A stretch of 64,000 bases of DNA from Virgibacillus salarius (GCF_039521925.1 NZ_BAAACY010000170.1:4171-68170); one strand, 5' to 3'; positions 7,562 to 16,476 are shown, numbered from the stretch's first letter. Program-made: numbers and translations. Notes: a model not told the origin generated them from the sequence alone.

Positions 7562-10504
7562 GTGAAATTTGAACAAGCTACCATATTTGGCTTTGGTAAA
7601 TGGGTAGACGATACGATCGATTTTTCAAACCAACAGGTAACGTATATTTATGGAGAAAACGAATCAGGCAAATCAACCTTACATACTTTCATTCTTTTTA
7701 TGCTTTTTGGTTTACCACCTAAGCAACGAGAGTTTTATCGACCAAAAACGAGTGGGAAAATGGGGGGAAGACTTACCGTTGTTGATAAGGGAGTACGATT
7801 TACTATTGAGCGATTTCATGAAGTACGAAATGGTGCTGCTGTTTGTTACACTGCTGATGGCAATGAAGAAGAGGAGCAATGGTTAAAAGAACGTTTAAAA
7901 GGAATGAATTATGCTATCTACCAATCAATCTTTTCATTTTCTGCAAATGATTTAGCTACTATAACAACGATGAAAGAAGATGATCTGGGGGATGTTATTT
8001 TAGGCATTGGTATGACGGGCTCTACGAATTTGTATACCGTTGAGAAGCAATTGGATTCTAAAATAGGTGAGTTATATAAACCATACGGCAAAAAACCAGC
8101 GATTAACCAGCAATTAAGTAATTTACAGCAAATGCAAGAACGTTTAGATAAATGGAAAAAATCGGAAGGTTCCTATCGAAATAAGAAATTAGAAGCTCAG
8201 CAAATAGAAAAGGAACTACAGGCGCTTCGAATTGATTTAGAACAAGAAACGGCAAAGCGAATTAAGTTGGAAAAGAAGCATCATGCTTGGCCAATTATTC
8301 AGGAATATCAAGCAGTTATGGAACGGTTACAACACTTACCTGAAGTGTTAGCTTTTCCGGAGAGTGGCAGAGAGAGATTGGAAAAGCAAAAAGAGTTGTT
8401 ACTACCACTTAAAAGTGAAAATGCAGTTTCACATGAAAATATACGTCGGTTATCCGAAACGATTCATTCATTAGAGGAGAGAAAAGTAAACGAAGTTATT
8501 ATACAGGAAGCAAAGGATTTATTAGCGGATAAAGCTTCTTATGAAGCGTACCAACAAGAAAATAACAGACTGCAGGTTGCATTACAAAAGCAACAGCTAC
8601 ATATTGAAAAAACGTTAGAAAATCTAAACATTTCTTTAAATGAAGAAGACTTACAAAACACTCATCTATCCTTTCACACAGAAAAGCATTGGAAGCATAT
8701 AAAAAACGACTTGGATAAGCTTGATCTTGAAAAAGAGCAATTAGATATAGAACGTAACCAACTTAACAAACAGCGAACGATCTTATGGAATCAAATAGAT
8801 ACTGGAAGAGAAAATCTTTATCCAGAGAGAACAATCGATGAATGGCAACATCAGTTGAAATCTGTTAAGCATTCGGAAATGCTACAGCAAATAAACCATG
8901 TTCAAAACCAACGAAGTAAAGACTGGCAGTATAAGAAATTAATGAAAGAAAGAAAAGCAAAATACATTGTGTTAGCAGCAATTTCAGCAGCTTTGATTTG
9001 TTTACTGGTCGCAATAACAATAGAACGAAATTTATTCTTGGTAATTGCTATGTTTGTGTTGATGACAGGTGTAGGTCAATGGTTTTGGCAAAAAAAATCA
9101 ATAGCTGAAATTGATCATATGCTACATTCAGAAAAACCGCAGCCAAGTAATAACGTCACGGAGAAGGAATGTTTAGAATTAGAAAGTAAGCTTGAACAGC
9201 AACAGCAGTTAAAGAATGAGATTCGGTCATTACAAGAGCAGCTAAAAACAACCGAAATATCCTTATTACAATGGGAAGAAAAACAGTTCCAGCATATGGA
9301 AAGATATCAACGGATCGAAAATCAAATGAAGGAACAACACGAACAATATCCCTTTTTACAGGAGATTAATCCGACTTACTGGCCGGAATTTTTCCATGAA
9401 CTAAAAAATAGTATTAGAATGTCGAAGCAATTGCAGGAATATAGAGACAGAATTACGGAAAATCAAGAAGCATTAGAAAAAATGTCAGATAGAATATCAA
9501 TGTTTTTATCAAAAGTAAATCGGGATGGGAAAGGTAAACCCATTAAACAGCAGTATGATTGGATTATGCATATCGTTGAGGAAAACGATGAAACGATAAA
9601 GCAACTAGACTTTAATCAGCAACTACTTCAGGAGACAATGGAAAATCAATATAATCTGAATGAAAAAATGAAAACCTATGAACAAGAAATGGCAAAGTTA
9701 TTTACAATTGCCGAGGTTAATTCAGAGGAGGATTTCTATAAGAAGGCCAAAATAGTAGACGAAAAACGTACCTTAACTAATAGCAGAGCAAAGCTGGAAA
9801 GTCAACTCTCTGCCTTGTTTAAGGCTACTACTTGGCAGCATTATACGCAAGAGGACATGGATGCAGATTCCTTACGAATGGAGTTAGAGCAAACAAAAGA
9901 ACGCATAAGCAATTTAGAAGAAGCTCTAGAAAAAGGCAGACAGACTTTGGCAGATCGTAATGCCATGATAACCTCAATAGAAATGTCTGAAGAATATTCA
10001 GATTCCATACATCTTATAGAGCAAGATAAGGAAAAACTAAACCAGTTAGTAAAAAAATGGGCTGTTATGAAAACGGCCAAAGAATTACTACTCAGAACGA
10101 AGCGGTCTTACCGCGATAAATATTTGAGCGAAATTATCGAGGAAACGTCATTATTTTTTGCAGAATTGACCGGAAATCGATATCAAAAAGTATATCCTCC
10201 ATCACAGGATGTTCCGTTTAAGGTAGAGAGAAATGATGGCACGCGCTTTACGATAAAGGAGTTATCACAGGGAACGATTGATCAGTTATATGTTTCCTTG
10301 CGATTAGCGATTAGTAGTAGTATGAGTGAAAGGCATGCACTACCGTTTATGATAGATGATGCATTTGTCCATTTTGATTCTATTCGTACGCAACGTATAA
10401 TAAACATTTTAAATCGTATTGCTAAACAGCAGCAAGTCCTTGTTTTTACATGTAAAAAAGAAATGGTTGAAGCTTCAGAAAATAAAAGTTATATACATCT
10501 ATGA
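7562..10504 (+). CDS. yhaN: SbcC/Rad50-like AAA ATPase YhaN with central membrane segment
   Basis: A 980-residue ATPase. Walker A GENESGKST is near residue 37, long coiled coils span about 180-450 and 530-870, and the C-terminal ABC-type signature ELSQGTIDQLYVSLRLA with Walker B LPFMIDDAFVHFD is near 900-945. Two adjacent hydrophobic helices (about 468-505) interrupt the coiled coil, so the protein is probably membrane-tethered at its hinge region, a feature also of B. subtilis YhaN. It starts with GTG after AGGGAAGAG, directly behind yhaO. The pair resembles SbcCD. sbcDC itself is not found next to addAB in this window. Confidence 0.88.
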   Translation: MKFEQATIFGFGKWVDDTIDFSNQQVTYIYGENESGKSTLHTFILFMLFGLPPKQREFYRPKTSGKMGGRLTVVDKGVRFTIERFHEVRNGAAVCYTADGNEEEEQWLKERLKGMNYAIYQSIFSFSANDLATITTMKEDDLGDVILGIGMTGSTNLYTVEKQLDSKIGELYKPYGKKPAINQQLSNLQQMQERLDKWKKSEGSYRNKKLEAQQIEKELQALRIDLEQETAKRIKLEKKHHAWPIIQEYQAVMERLQHLPEVLAFPESGRERLEKQKELLLPLKSENAVSHENIRRLSETIHSLEERKVNEVIIQEAKDLLADKASYEAYQQENNRLQVALQKQQLHIEKTLENLNISLNEEDLQNTHLSFHTEKHWKHIKNDLDKLDLEKEQLDIERNQLNKQRTILWNQIDTGRENLYPERTIDEWQHQLKSVKHSEMLQQINHVQNQRSKDWQYKKLMKERKAKYIVLAAISAALICLLVAITIERNLFLVIAMFVLMTGVGQWFWQKKSIAEIDHMLHSEKPQPSNNVTEKECLELESKLEQQQQLKNEIRSLQEQLKTTEISLLQWEEKQFQHMERYQRIENQMKEQHEQYPFLQEINPTYWPEFFHELKNSIRMSKQLQEYRDRITENQEALEKMSDRISMFLSKVNRDGKGKPIKQQYDWIMHIVEENDETIKQLDFNQQLLQETMENQYNLNEKMKTYEQEMAKLFTIAEVNSEEDFYKKAKIVDEKRTLTNSRAKLESQLSALFKATTWQHYTQEDMDADSLRMELEQTKERISNLEEALEKGRQTLADRNAMITSIEMSEEYSDSIHLIEQDKEKLNQLVKKWAVMKTAKELLLRTKRSYRDKYLSEIIEETSLFFAELTGNRYQKVYPPSQDVPFKVERNDGTRFTIKELSQGTIDQLYVSLRLAISSSMSERHALPFMIDDAFVHFDSIRTQRIINILNRIAKQQQVLVFTCKKEMVEASENKSYIHL

Positions 10505-10581
10505 AATTCTGTTCGCATTAATTAACAAATAATGATAAACTATTTGCAGATTATATATATATGCAGGTGGAGGGACATCCA

Positions 10582-11127
10582 TTGCCAGAGGAAAATGTAT
10601 CAAAAGATTGGGAATTATATGATGAGACAATAGAAAAATTCATTCAAGTCATTGCTAAAAATATGAATTTATATGGTATCACATCTTCTGTTGGAAGATT
10701 ATACGGTGTTTTATATTTTGCAGATCAACCGATGACGTTGGACGATATGCGCGATGCCTTAGAAATGAGTAAAACAAGTATGTCTACAGGTGTTCGATCA
10801 TTATCTGATATGAAGATGGTTGAATCAACATTTAAGAAAGGCATACGAAAGGATTTGTATCAATCAGAAGAAGATTGGTATAAATCATTTACTTCATTAT
10901 TTGGTAACCGTTGGCGCCATCATACAGAGACAAACATCGAGGAAGCCGATGAAGCTATTGCGGAATTGGAAAAGATTTATGAAGAGACAGATGATGAAAA
11001 CCTAAAAAATAAAATAAGTAAAGATATTGAACGTCTACGATATGCACAGAATTATTATGAATGGTTAATGAAGTTTATTCAGGTAATTGAATCCGGAAAG
11101 ATCTTCGACTATATTCCAAAACATTAA
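10582..11127 (+). CDS. GbsR/MarR-type transcriptional regulator
   Basis: A 181-residue winged-helix protein of the GbsR family (about residues 30-110: SVGRLYGVLYFADQPMTLDDMRDALEMSKTSMSTGVRSLSDM). GbsR-type proteins sense choline or glycine betaine and repress uptake or synthesis genes in Bacillus; this ligand is inferred only from the family. The start is TTG 10582, preceded by GGTGGAGGG; an ATG at 10561 has no ribosome binding site. B. subtilis GbsR is about the same length. It lies between yhaN and yhaM, a place without such a gene in B. subtilis, and ends in its own terminator. A shorter paralogue is encoded at 15785-16273. Confidence 0.8.
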   Translation: MPEENVSKDWELYDETIEKFIQVIAKNMNLYGITSSVGRLYGVLYFADQPMTLDDMRDALEMSKTSMSTGVRSLSDMKMVESTFKKGIRKDLYQSEEDWYKSFTSLFGNRWRHHTETNIEEADEAIAELEKIYEETDDENLKNKISKDIERLRYAQNYYEWLMKFIQVIESGKIFDYIPKH

Positions 11128-11136
11128 TGGACAACG

Positions 11137-11185
11137 GAGATTGACAGATAAATGGGCTTTGGCTATTTAATGTCAGTCTCTTTTT
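11137..11185 (+). terminator. Terminator after the GbsR-like gene
   Basis: GAGATTGACA (11137-11146) pairs with TGTCAGTCTC (11171-11180) with one G-U pair, followed by TTTTT. Confidence 0.75.
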
Positions 11186-11232
11186 GTTTAGATAATCTAG
11201 AACAGGCACGAATATCTAAGGGGGAGAATCAA

Positions 11233-12189
11233 ATGAATAGTGACCTTAAAAAAGGAATTGGCCAAGTCACCATTGGCGATTCCTATGATGGATTTCTACT
11301 TATAAGAGAAGCTACAAAAGGATTAACAAGTAATGGAAAACCTTTTTTGACACTTATACTAAGCGACGCAACGGGAGAGATTGAAGCAAAGCTTTGGGAT
11401 AGTACAAAAGAAGATGAAGCCACCTTCATTGCTGAACAAATAGTGAAAGTCTCAGGAGAAGTGAATCAATTTCGCGGAAAAGCACAGTTGAAAATTTTGT
11501 CATTACGTCCTGCACAGCCTACAGACGGTGTACATGTTTCTGACTTTATAGAAAAAGCACCTATTGAAAAAGATAGATTAATAGAGAAGTTAACAGAAGC
11601 TATATTTGAAATGCAAAACCCTACGTTACAACGAATAGTTCGGGCTTTTATAAAGAAGTATCAGGAAGCATTACTCATCTATCCAGCAGCTGCTAAAAAT
11701 CATCATGACTATGCATCAGGCTTAGCCCACCACATTGTGAGTATGCTGGCAATTGCGAAAGAAATGCATAAATTATATCCAGAATTGAATAAGGATTTAC
11801 TGTATGCGGGAATTATCCTCCATGATATTGGTAAGGTCAAAGAATTGTCTGGTGTTGTGACAACGACATATACGCTCGAAGGTAAATTACTTGGACATAT
11901 TCCCATGATGGTAGAGGAAATTGGAATGATAGCAAAAGAAATGCAGATTGAGGGAGAGGAGGTTGTGATCTTACAGCATCTCGTATTAAGTCATCACGGA
12001 AAACCAGAATGGGGGAGTCCAAAGCCACCATTAGTTCGTGAAGCTGAAATATTGCATCTTATTGATTTATTTGATGCTAAAATGAATATGCTTAATCGGG
12101 CACTTGATAAAGTGAATCCAGGGGAATTTACGGAACGGCTATTTGCTATGGACAATCGTTCATTCTATAAGCCGTTATTTGAAGAATAA
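11233..12189 (+). CDS. yhaM: 3'-5' exoribonuclease YhaM
   Basis: A 318-residue enzyme with an N-terminal OB-fold (about residues 15-95) and a C-terminal HD hydrolase domain. HD residues are visible in KNHHDYASGLAHHIVSM, YAGIILHDIGKVKELSG and LVLSHHGKPEWGSPKPP, which closely match B. subtilis YhaM (314 aa), an RNase that trims mRNA 3' ends. The frame opens at 11152, but GGGGGAG before ATG 11233 and the homology start show the true beginning. It is followed by yhaL, as in B. subtilis. Confidence 0.93.
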   Translation: MNSDLKKGIGQVTIGDSYDGFLLIREATKGLTSNGKPFLTLILSDATGEIEAKLWDSTKEDEATFIAEQIVKVSGEVNQFRGKAQLKILSLRPAQPTDGVHVSDFIEKAPIEKDRLIEKLTEAIFEMQNPTLQRIVRAFIKKYQEALLIYPAAAKNHHDYASGLAHHIVSMLAIAKEMHKLYPELNKDLLYAGIILHDIGKVKELSGVVTTTYTLEGKLLGHIPMMVEEIGMIAKEMQIEGEEVVILQHLVLSHHGKPEWGSPKPPLVREAEILHLIDLFDAKMNMLNRALDKVNPGEFTERLFAMDNRSFYKPLFEE

Positions 12190-12267
12190 ACAGAAATGAA
12201 GTTACGGGCATTTTTTTCATGTTCTTTTCATATATATTTTGTAGAGAAGATGGACAAGGAGGCCTAA

Positions 12268-12471
12268 ATGATGATACTAGGAGTGCCTTGGTGGGTATTC
12301 GTAATGATCATATTTATTTTTCTAAGCGGTTTTATGGCATTTCGAGCAATGCATGCCGAGAAAAAATTGGAGCACCAATTTATTGAAAAAGAGGGAAAGG
12401 TGTATATGGATCGTTTACGGGCAGAAAGGGAAAGGAAGCAAAGGCAGGAGCAAGAAAAAGAAACATCTTAA
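12268..12471 (+). CDS. yhaL: Small membrane protein YhaL
   Basis: A 67-residue protein with one N-terminal membrane helix (residues 4-25, VPWWVFVMIIFIFLSGFMAF) and a charged, helical cytoplasmic tail rich in Lys, Arg and Glu. Size and position between yhaM and prsA match B. subtilis YhaL, described as sporulation-associated. AAGGAGG precedes ATG 12268; a second ATG follows directly. Confidence 0.8.
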   Translation: MMILGVPWWVFVMIIFIFLSGFMAFRAMHAEKKLEHQFIEKEGKVYMDRLRAERERKQRQEQEKETS

Positions 12472-12516
12472 TTAAGGGCTTCTGTTTAACAGAGAAATCT
12501 TGACATATGGTATGCA

Positions 12517-12550
12517 AAAGGACTAGTCCACGAATTGTGACTAGTCCTTT
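12517..12550. terminator. Bidirectional terminator between yhaL and prsA
   Basis: AAAGGACTAGTC (12517-12528) pairs perfectly with GACTAGTCCTTT (12539-12550) between convergent genes. Confidence 0.85.
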
Positions 12551-12562
12551 AAAGTTTGAAAG

Positions 12563-13459
12563 TTATCCTTTAGCTTCGGTATCCTCTTTAGATTCCTTTG
12601 CTTCTTCCTTTTCGAACATATCCTTATATTTATCAATCTTCACTTCAATGTCTGCATCTTTAAGAATATTATCAATTTTCTCTTGCGCTTTTGTTGCATC
12701 CATTTTTTGTGATAATAGTTCACGACGTAAATCTTCTTTTACATCTTCATATTTCCCAATATTTTCTTCTTTATCACGAATATCATTTACTTTAATGATA
12801 TGGTAACCATGTTGGGTTTTAACTGGATCACTTACTTCGCCCTTTTTCATGCTATAAGCAGCATCCTCAAATTCGGGTACCATTTGACCTGATGAGAAGT
12901 AACCAAGGTCACCACCCTGTTCGGCGCTCCCAGTATCAGTAGAATATTCTTTAGCTAACTTTGCAAAGTCACCACCGTCATCAACTTTCTTTTTGACTTC
13001 TTTTGCTGTTTTTTCATCTTCTACTAAGATATGCTGTGCTTTAATTTCAGTGTTTTTTCGTTCATAAAGATCTTTTAGTTCTTCTTCTTTAATGTCTACA
13101 TCTTCTGAGACAGCAGCTTCTTGAAGTAGACTGATTTTGATGACACTACGTAATGCGTCTTCACTGCCAAATTGCTGTTGTACGGCAGCGTCAAACTGAT
13201 CACCAAGCTGGTCTTTCATTTTCTTGATTTCTTCATCTACTTTGTCATCGGATACATCGTACTTATCTTCAAGTACTTCGATAGTTACCATTTCTTGAAG
13301 AATCTTTTCACCATAACGATCTTTTAATTCTTGGTAAAATTCTTCCTTTGTCACATCTCCTGCGTTAGTTTTCACGACCGCTTCATCGTCACCTGAGCTA
13401 CATGCTGCAAGTGTGAATAATCCTGCAGTCAATGTGACAGCAATTGCTGTTTTCTTCAT
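12563..13459 (-). CDS. prsA: Foldase lipoprotein PrsA
   Basis: A 298-residue lipoprotein. The signal peptide ends in the lipobox LAAC with the lipidated Cys at residue 20. A parvulin-type PpiC peptidyl-prolyl isomerase domain covers about residues 135-225 (IKAQHILVEDEKTAKEVKKK ... FAKLAKEYSTDTGSAEQGGDLGYF ... VKTQHGYHIIKV). It is anchored outside the membrane and folds secreted proteins. The C-terminus is charged (KEEAKESKEDTEAKG). The position next to yhaL matches B. subtilis. Confidence 0.95.
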   Translation of the reverse strand: MKKTAIAVTLTAGLFTLAACSSGDDEAVVKTNAGDVTKEEFYQELKDRYGEKILQEMVTIEVLEDKYDVSDDKVDEEIKKMKDQLGDQFDAAVQQQFGSEDALRSVIKISLLQEAAVSEDVDIKEEELKDLYERKNTEIKAQHILVEDEKTAKEVKKKVDDGGDFAKLAKEYSTDTGSAEQGGDLGYFSSGQMVPEFEDAAYSMKKGEVSDPVKTQHGYHIIKVNDIRDKEENIGKYEDVKEDLRRELLSQKMDATKAQEKIDNILKDADIEVKIDKYKDMFEKEEAKESKEDTEAKG

Positions 13460-13562
13460 ACATGAACACTCCTAATCTGCTTGTACAATAATCTCCCCTA
13501 ACAATAAATATAACATATTAGGATATAAAAAATACAGCCTTATATGAAACAGTAGGGTGTGC

Positions 13563-13748
13563 TTATACCATTACATTCATTACTCGTACGTAGGAACACA
13601 CAAGTAAGACGGTTACCATAATGTTTATAACTCGAAACATTTTTCCTTGCTTTAAGGTCTCCATTTCCATTTTTAGACAAAATTGATGCGTTAATGAATT
13701 AAAAATAAGTAATATAATAAATCCATATAAGAGAAAGATAATATTCAT
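13563..13748 (-). CDS. Small hydrophobic protein, unknown
   Basis: A 61-residue protein with two likely membrane helices (residues 3-22 and 43-60) separated by a short polar segment (KMEMETLKQGKMF). AAGGGGG lies 8 bases before ATG 13748, which supports translation. It sits upstream of prsA in the same direction. I do not recognise the family. Confidence 0.55.
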   Translation of the reverse strand: MNIIFLLYGFIILLIFNSLTHQFCLKMEMETLKQGKMFRVINIMVTVLLVCSYVRVMNVMV

Positions 13749-13959
13749 CGTAGGACCCCCTTGTCGTACTTAACAAACAACTTGTTTTTCTCCTCTATAA
13801 TTACATTCTACAATATCCTATTCATTACTGTATCAAAAGATTAACATTCTGAACAGAGAAGAATATTCTAAGTTTCAAGAAAAAAGGAAAGAGGATGGGA
13901 CAAATTACTATAAATATGTATAATCGTTTTATTAATATAGGTATCATCGCCATATCCTG

Positions 13960-14080
13960 AGAAATATACTCGCTTTCCGTAGATGGCCTCAACTAAGTTG
14001 ATAAAGGAAAAAGTTACAAGTGGTCATCGGACTTGTGCTGTTCCCGTAGGGTTACGAAGACTTCGGAAGCAATACATCAC
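13960..14080 (+). repeat. Family-2 repeat, degenerate copy
   Basis: CTCGCTTTCCGTAGATGGCC, CAACTAAGTTG, AAGTGGTCATCGGACTTGTG and TTCCCGTAGGG follow the block order of the better copy at 32941-33075 (CGCTTTCCACGGGCGCGGCC, CAACTAACTTTG, GTGGATTTTCGGCTCGCGC, ATCCCGCAGG). Confidence 0.55.
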
Positions 14081-14115
14081 TCAGAGAAGAAGCGCGCTTC
14101 TTTTTCAAAAGATAA

Positions 14116-14295
14116 GAAATCATAAAATTTGTTCATGTGGGCGTGCTCCAACTCTGGCGCCCAGAAACTAGGTGACTTCACGAATCGCCCTAATCTAAAT
14201 CATCATCGGCTCGCAAGCACACCGTGATGCTTTTATCTCCGTTGACTAGCTCCAGTCGCTACGTTTCTAATCGGGCGATTACGCATTTATTCAGG
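14116..14295 (+). repeat. Family-1 dispersed repeat, copy b
   Basis: Contains CTGGCGCCCAGAAAC, GTGACTTCACGAATCGCCC, ATCATCGGCTCGCAAGC and CGTTTCTAATCGGGCG. This is the one copy not directly behind a terminator; it is abutted by a degenerate family-2 repeat instead. Confidence 0.8.
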
Positions 14296-14324
14296 AGTCA
14301 GATGCTAAATCATTTATTTTAATT

Positions 14325-14370
14325 AAAAAAGAACTATAATTAATATCACAACTAATTATAGTTCTTTTTT
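14325..14370. terminator. Symmetric terminator
   Basis: AAAAAAGAACTATAATTA (14325-14342) pairs with TAATTATAGTTCTTTTTT (14353-14370). It ends the yhaJ-like gene on the minus strand and can also act on the plus strand. Confidence 0.85.
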
Positions 14371-14404
14371 ATTGTTTCTTATTTACTTTTGTCTCAGAAG
14401 AATC

Positions 14405-14959
14405 TTAGTGTTGATGCGCTCTTATTAAAATATCAAATCCATTACCATCTTCTCTATTTTCTATTAGTGATCGCTTAGGTGCTTTCCAAAGATATGCTAC
14501 ATAAAGTAAATCAATAAATGCGATACCGATATTGGCCGACGTCAATATGATAATATAGACAGAGTAATCGATAAAATAATAGCTTGCAACTAGCCCAGGT
14601 ATCGTAATTAAGATAGTAGGTGCTAGCGCAACTAATAAATATGCTTTTTTTGTTAAGTGATATTTCGTATAATAATAAAATACAGGAAAAACGTTATATT
14701 TCATCTTAAAAATTACTTTTATTCGTTTATTCATCAGGATCAAAGGAAGTATATGCATACATGAATGAACTGTCGGTAACAGCACAAGCAATAGCAGGAA
14801 AGGAATAATACCCTGTTCATTCACTTCATTTGTTCCTTGGGCCAATGTAATAGGTACATAGAGAAAAATAAATGAGAGTAAGGCAGTTAAAAAAGACACA
14901 AGGTACAAACGACTTTTGCCAAATTCTTTTGCAAGGTTGATTGATTTCCAGCAATTCAT
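14405..14959 (-). CDS. DUF3267-like membrane protein (YhaJ-like)
   Basis: A 184-residue protein beginning MNCWKSINLAKEFGKSR with four or five membrane helices. It resembles the DUF3267 putative zincin family and occupies the place of yhaJ. The family hallmark HExxH appears here as HSCMH (in the segment LPTVHSCMHILPL), lacking the catalytic Glu, so protease activity is doubtful. ATG 14959 is chosen because GATGGAGGG precedes it and MNCWK is the conserved start; the frame continues to 14977. The family assignment rests on memory and should be treated as probable. Confidence 0.6.
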   Translation of the reverse strand: MNCWKSINLAKEFGKSRLYLVSFLTALLSFIFLYVPITLAQGTNEVNEQGIIPFLLLLVLLPTVHSCMHILPLILMNKRIKVIFKMKYNVFPVFYYYTKYHLTKKAYLLVALAPTILITIPGLVASYYFIDYSVYIIILTSANIGIAFIDLLYVAYLWKAPKRSLIENREDGNGFDILIRAHQH

Positions 14960-15168
14960 TTTTGATCCCTCCATCATGCTTCTTAGAAGTTTTTATCCTT
15001 CAAGAATGATAGTACGATTAAAGGGAAAAATCAATACTTTTTTTATACTTTTTTTGGACGTTAAGAAAAGTTTATAATACAAGTAAGGACATGCTGCTAT
15101 AGATCGTTTAATATTAAGCCTATGTAAGGTAGACGTAAAGCGTGCTAGTAGGGGAGGAGTATGATAAA

Positions 15169-15513
15169 GTGGGCACTTTCAATGAGGCTGAGACAGCAGC
15201 TTTTCATTTACAACTACTTTCCAAAATAATTGATATGGATGAATATCCATTTACGAAATTAGTGATTGAAAGAAATTTAACAAGAGAAGAATTTGCTATT
15301 CTAATGGAGCGCCTCGAGAAGCTTAACGAACAATATGAAGCACAAAAAGAAGAAGGTCTGATTCATTTCTCATCATTACTTATTCATTTTGCAGGTATGT
15401 TAACAGAAAAGCTTGAACCGGATAGTACGATTAATGCGCTGCAACGAGAAGGCTTCTACCCCTCTCTCATGAATGAATTTATTCGTATAATCAAACAAAA
15501 TAATAAGGGTTAG
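15169..15513 (+). CDS. yhaI: DUF1878 protein YhaI
   Basis: A 114-residue helical protein (TFNEAETAAFHLQLLSKIID ... REEFAILMERLEKLNEQYEAQKEEG ... EGFYPSLMNEFIRIIKQ). Length and sequence style match B. subtilis YhaI (DUF1878, 113 aa). Function unknown. GTG 15169 has GGGGAGGAG nine bases upstream; the open frame back to 15142 has no ribosome binding site. In B. subtilis the next gene is hpr (scoC); here an opuA cluster with its own regulator follows instead. Confidence 0.8.
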   Translation: MGTFNEAETAAFHLQLLSKIIDMDEYPFTKLVIERNLTREEFAILMERLEKLNEQYEAQKEEGLIHFSSLLIHFAGMLTEKLEPDSTINALQREGFYPSLMNEFIRIIKQNNKG

Positions 15514-15550
15514 AAAAGAAGATAATGTACTGAAATTATCTTCTTTTTTA
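15514..15550 (+). terminator. Terminator of yhaI
   Basis: AAAAGAAGATAAT (15514-15526) and ATTATCTTCTTTT (15535-15547), followed by more T. A family-1 repeat begins directly behind it. Confidence 0.85.
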
Positions 15551-15552
15551 TT

Positions 15553-15733
15553 GTCTGGAAACTATAAAAATTAACATGTGGATAAATATGGGTATGTTGA
15601 TCCGCGTCCAGCGCAAGCGCCCAGAAACTAGGTGACTTCATGAATCGCCCTAATCTAAGTCATCATCAGCTCGCAAGCTCATCGTAATTCCTTATCCCCC
15701 GTTGACTTGCTCCAGTCGCTACTTTTGTTCTGC
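15553..15733 (+). repeat. Family-1 dispersed repeat, copy c (3' arm truncated)
   Basis: Begins CTGGAAACTATAAAAATT and carries GCGCCCAGAAAC, GGTGACTTCATGAATCGCCC and TCATCAGCTCGCAAGC. The right-hand arm GTTTCTAATCGGGCGC is missing, so the outer stem cannot form. Confidence 0.8.
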
Positions 15734-15784
15734 TATAAACAATGGTCCGCGATTATTTCTTTTCATGCTTATTGCACCTAAATA

Positions 15785-16273
15785 CTATTCCTGCTTCATC
15801 TCGCGAAATAAATCCTCGACTTGCTGATGGAACTGTATTAAATGATGTAACCTTGATTCCATATGAAGATAAAGCTTAGCATTGGAATCAGAATCCTTTC
15901 CTTCTTTAATGATGTCATTAATATCTTCTAGAGATACTTTTTGCTGATTCGCTGCATCTATCCATTTGCTAATATAGGAATTCATAAATGACTTGAATAA
16001 TTGCGTATGTGCTTCATAAAGATCTTTTCTGACCCCTTTTTTCCAAACACGTGTTACAAGATTCTGGTCTGAAAGTGAGCGTATGCTCGTACTCATGGAA
16101 GTTTTGCTTTTTCCGAGGGCTTCAGCCATTTCGTCTAATGTTTTTGGCTTTTCTGATAAGTATAAAAAGGCAAACAATCGTGACTCTAACGGGGTAAATC
16201 CGAACATCTCTACAGTTTTTGAAAATTCCAACATGATTTTATTGGTGATTATTTCTGTTTGAGGTCTATTCAT
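15785..16273 (-). CDS. GbsR-like repressor of the opuA cluster
   Basis: A 162-residue winged-helix regulator of the GbsR/OpcR group. The HTH region (residues about 15-85) includes LFAFLYLSEKPKTLDEMAEALGKSKTSMSTSIRSLSDQNLVTRVWKKG. It is divergent from opuAA, 360 bases apart, with two inverted repeats between them, so it is the probable local regulator of glycine betaine uptake. Family members repress osmoprotectant genes and respond to choline or betaine. AGGAGGATTTT precedes ATG 16273. It is a paralogue of the 10582 gene; both share SKTSMST and VRKDLY-type segments. Confidence 0.82.
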   Translation of the reverse strand: MNRPQTEIITNKIMLEFSKTVEMFGFTPLESRLFAFLYLSEKPKTLDEMAEALGKSKTSMSTSIRSLSDQNLVTRVWKKGVRKDLYEAHTQLFKSFMNSYISKWIDAANQQKVSLEDINDIIKEGKDSDSNAKLYLHMESRLHHLIQFHQQVEDLFREMKQE

Positions 16274-16395
16274 AAAATCCTCCTAAAGCCTTGATATATC
16301 AAGATTACACTAATTACCCAATGATTAAAAACTGTTTATCTACTAGTATTTTAAAGGAAATCGGAGGTATACAAAGCAAATTTAATGTAATGTTC

Positions 16396-16413
16396 GTACA
16401 GTATAAACTGTAC
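16396..16413. promoter_or_regulatory. Dyad operator candidate upstream of opuA
   Basis: GTACAGTATAAACTGTAC has perfect 7-bp arms around ATAA. It lies 35 bases upstream of the proposed -35 of opuA and between opuA and the divergent GbsR-like gene. Confidence 0.55.
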
Positions 16414-16422
16414 AAAAAATAT

Positions 16423-16453
16423 ATACAAAACTAATAGAATTTAAAGTTTGTAT
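16423..16453. promoter_or_regulatory. Second dyad overlapping the opuA -35
   Basis: ATACAAA (16423-16429) and TTTGTAT (16447-16453) are perfect 7-bp inverted repeats separated by 17 bases. The right arm overlaps the proposed -35 box, so binding there would block transcription. Confidence 0.45.
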
Positions 16454-16476
16454 TGTATCTTTAAAATCGTTATAGT
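16448..16476 (+). promoter_or_regulatory. Candidate sigma-A promoter of the opuA operon
   Basis: TTGTAT (16448-16453), a 17-base spacer and TATAGT (16471-16476). Both boxes match the vegetative consensus in four or five of six positions. The leader to the opuAA start is about 150 bases. Confidence 0.5.

Noticed and set aside
13983..14171. 62-codon open frame on the plus strand
   Set aside because: It spans parts of a family-2 and a family-1 repeat; not a gene.
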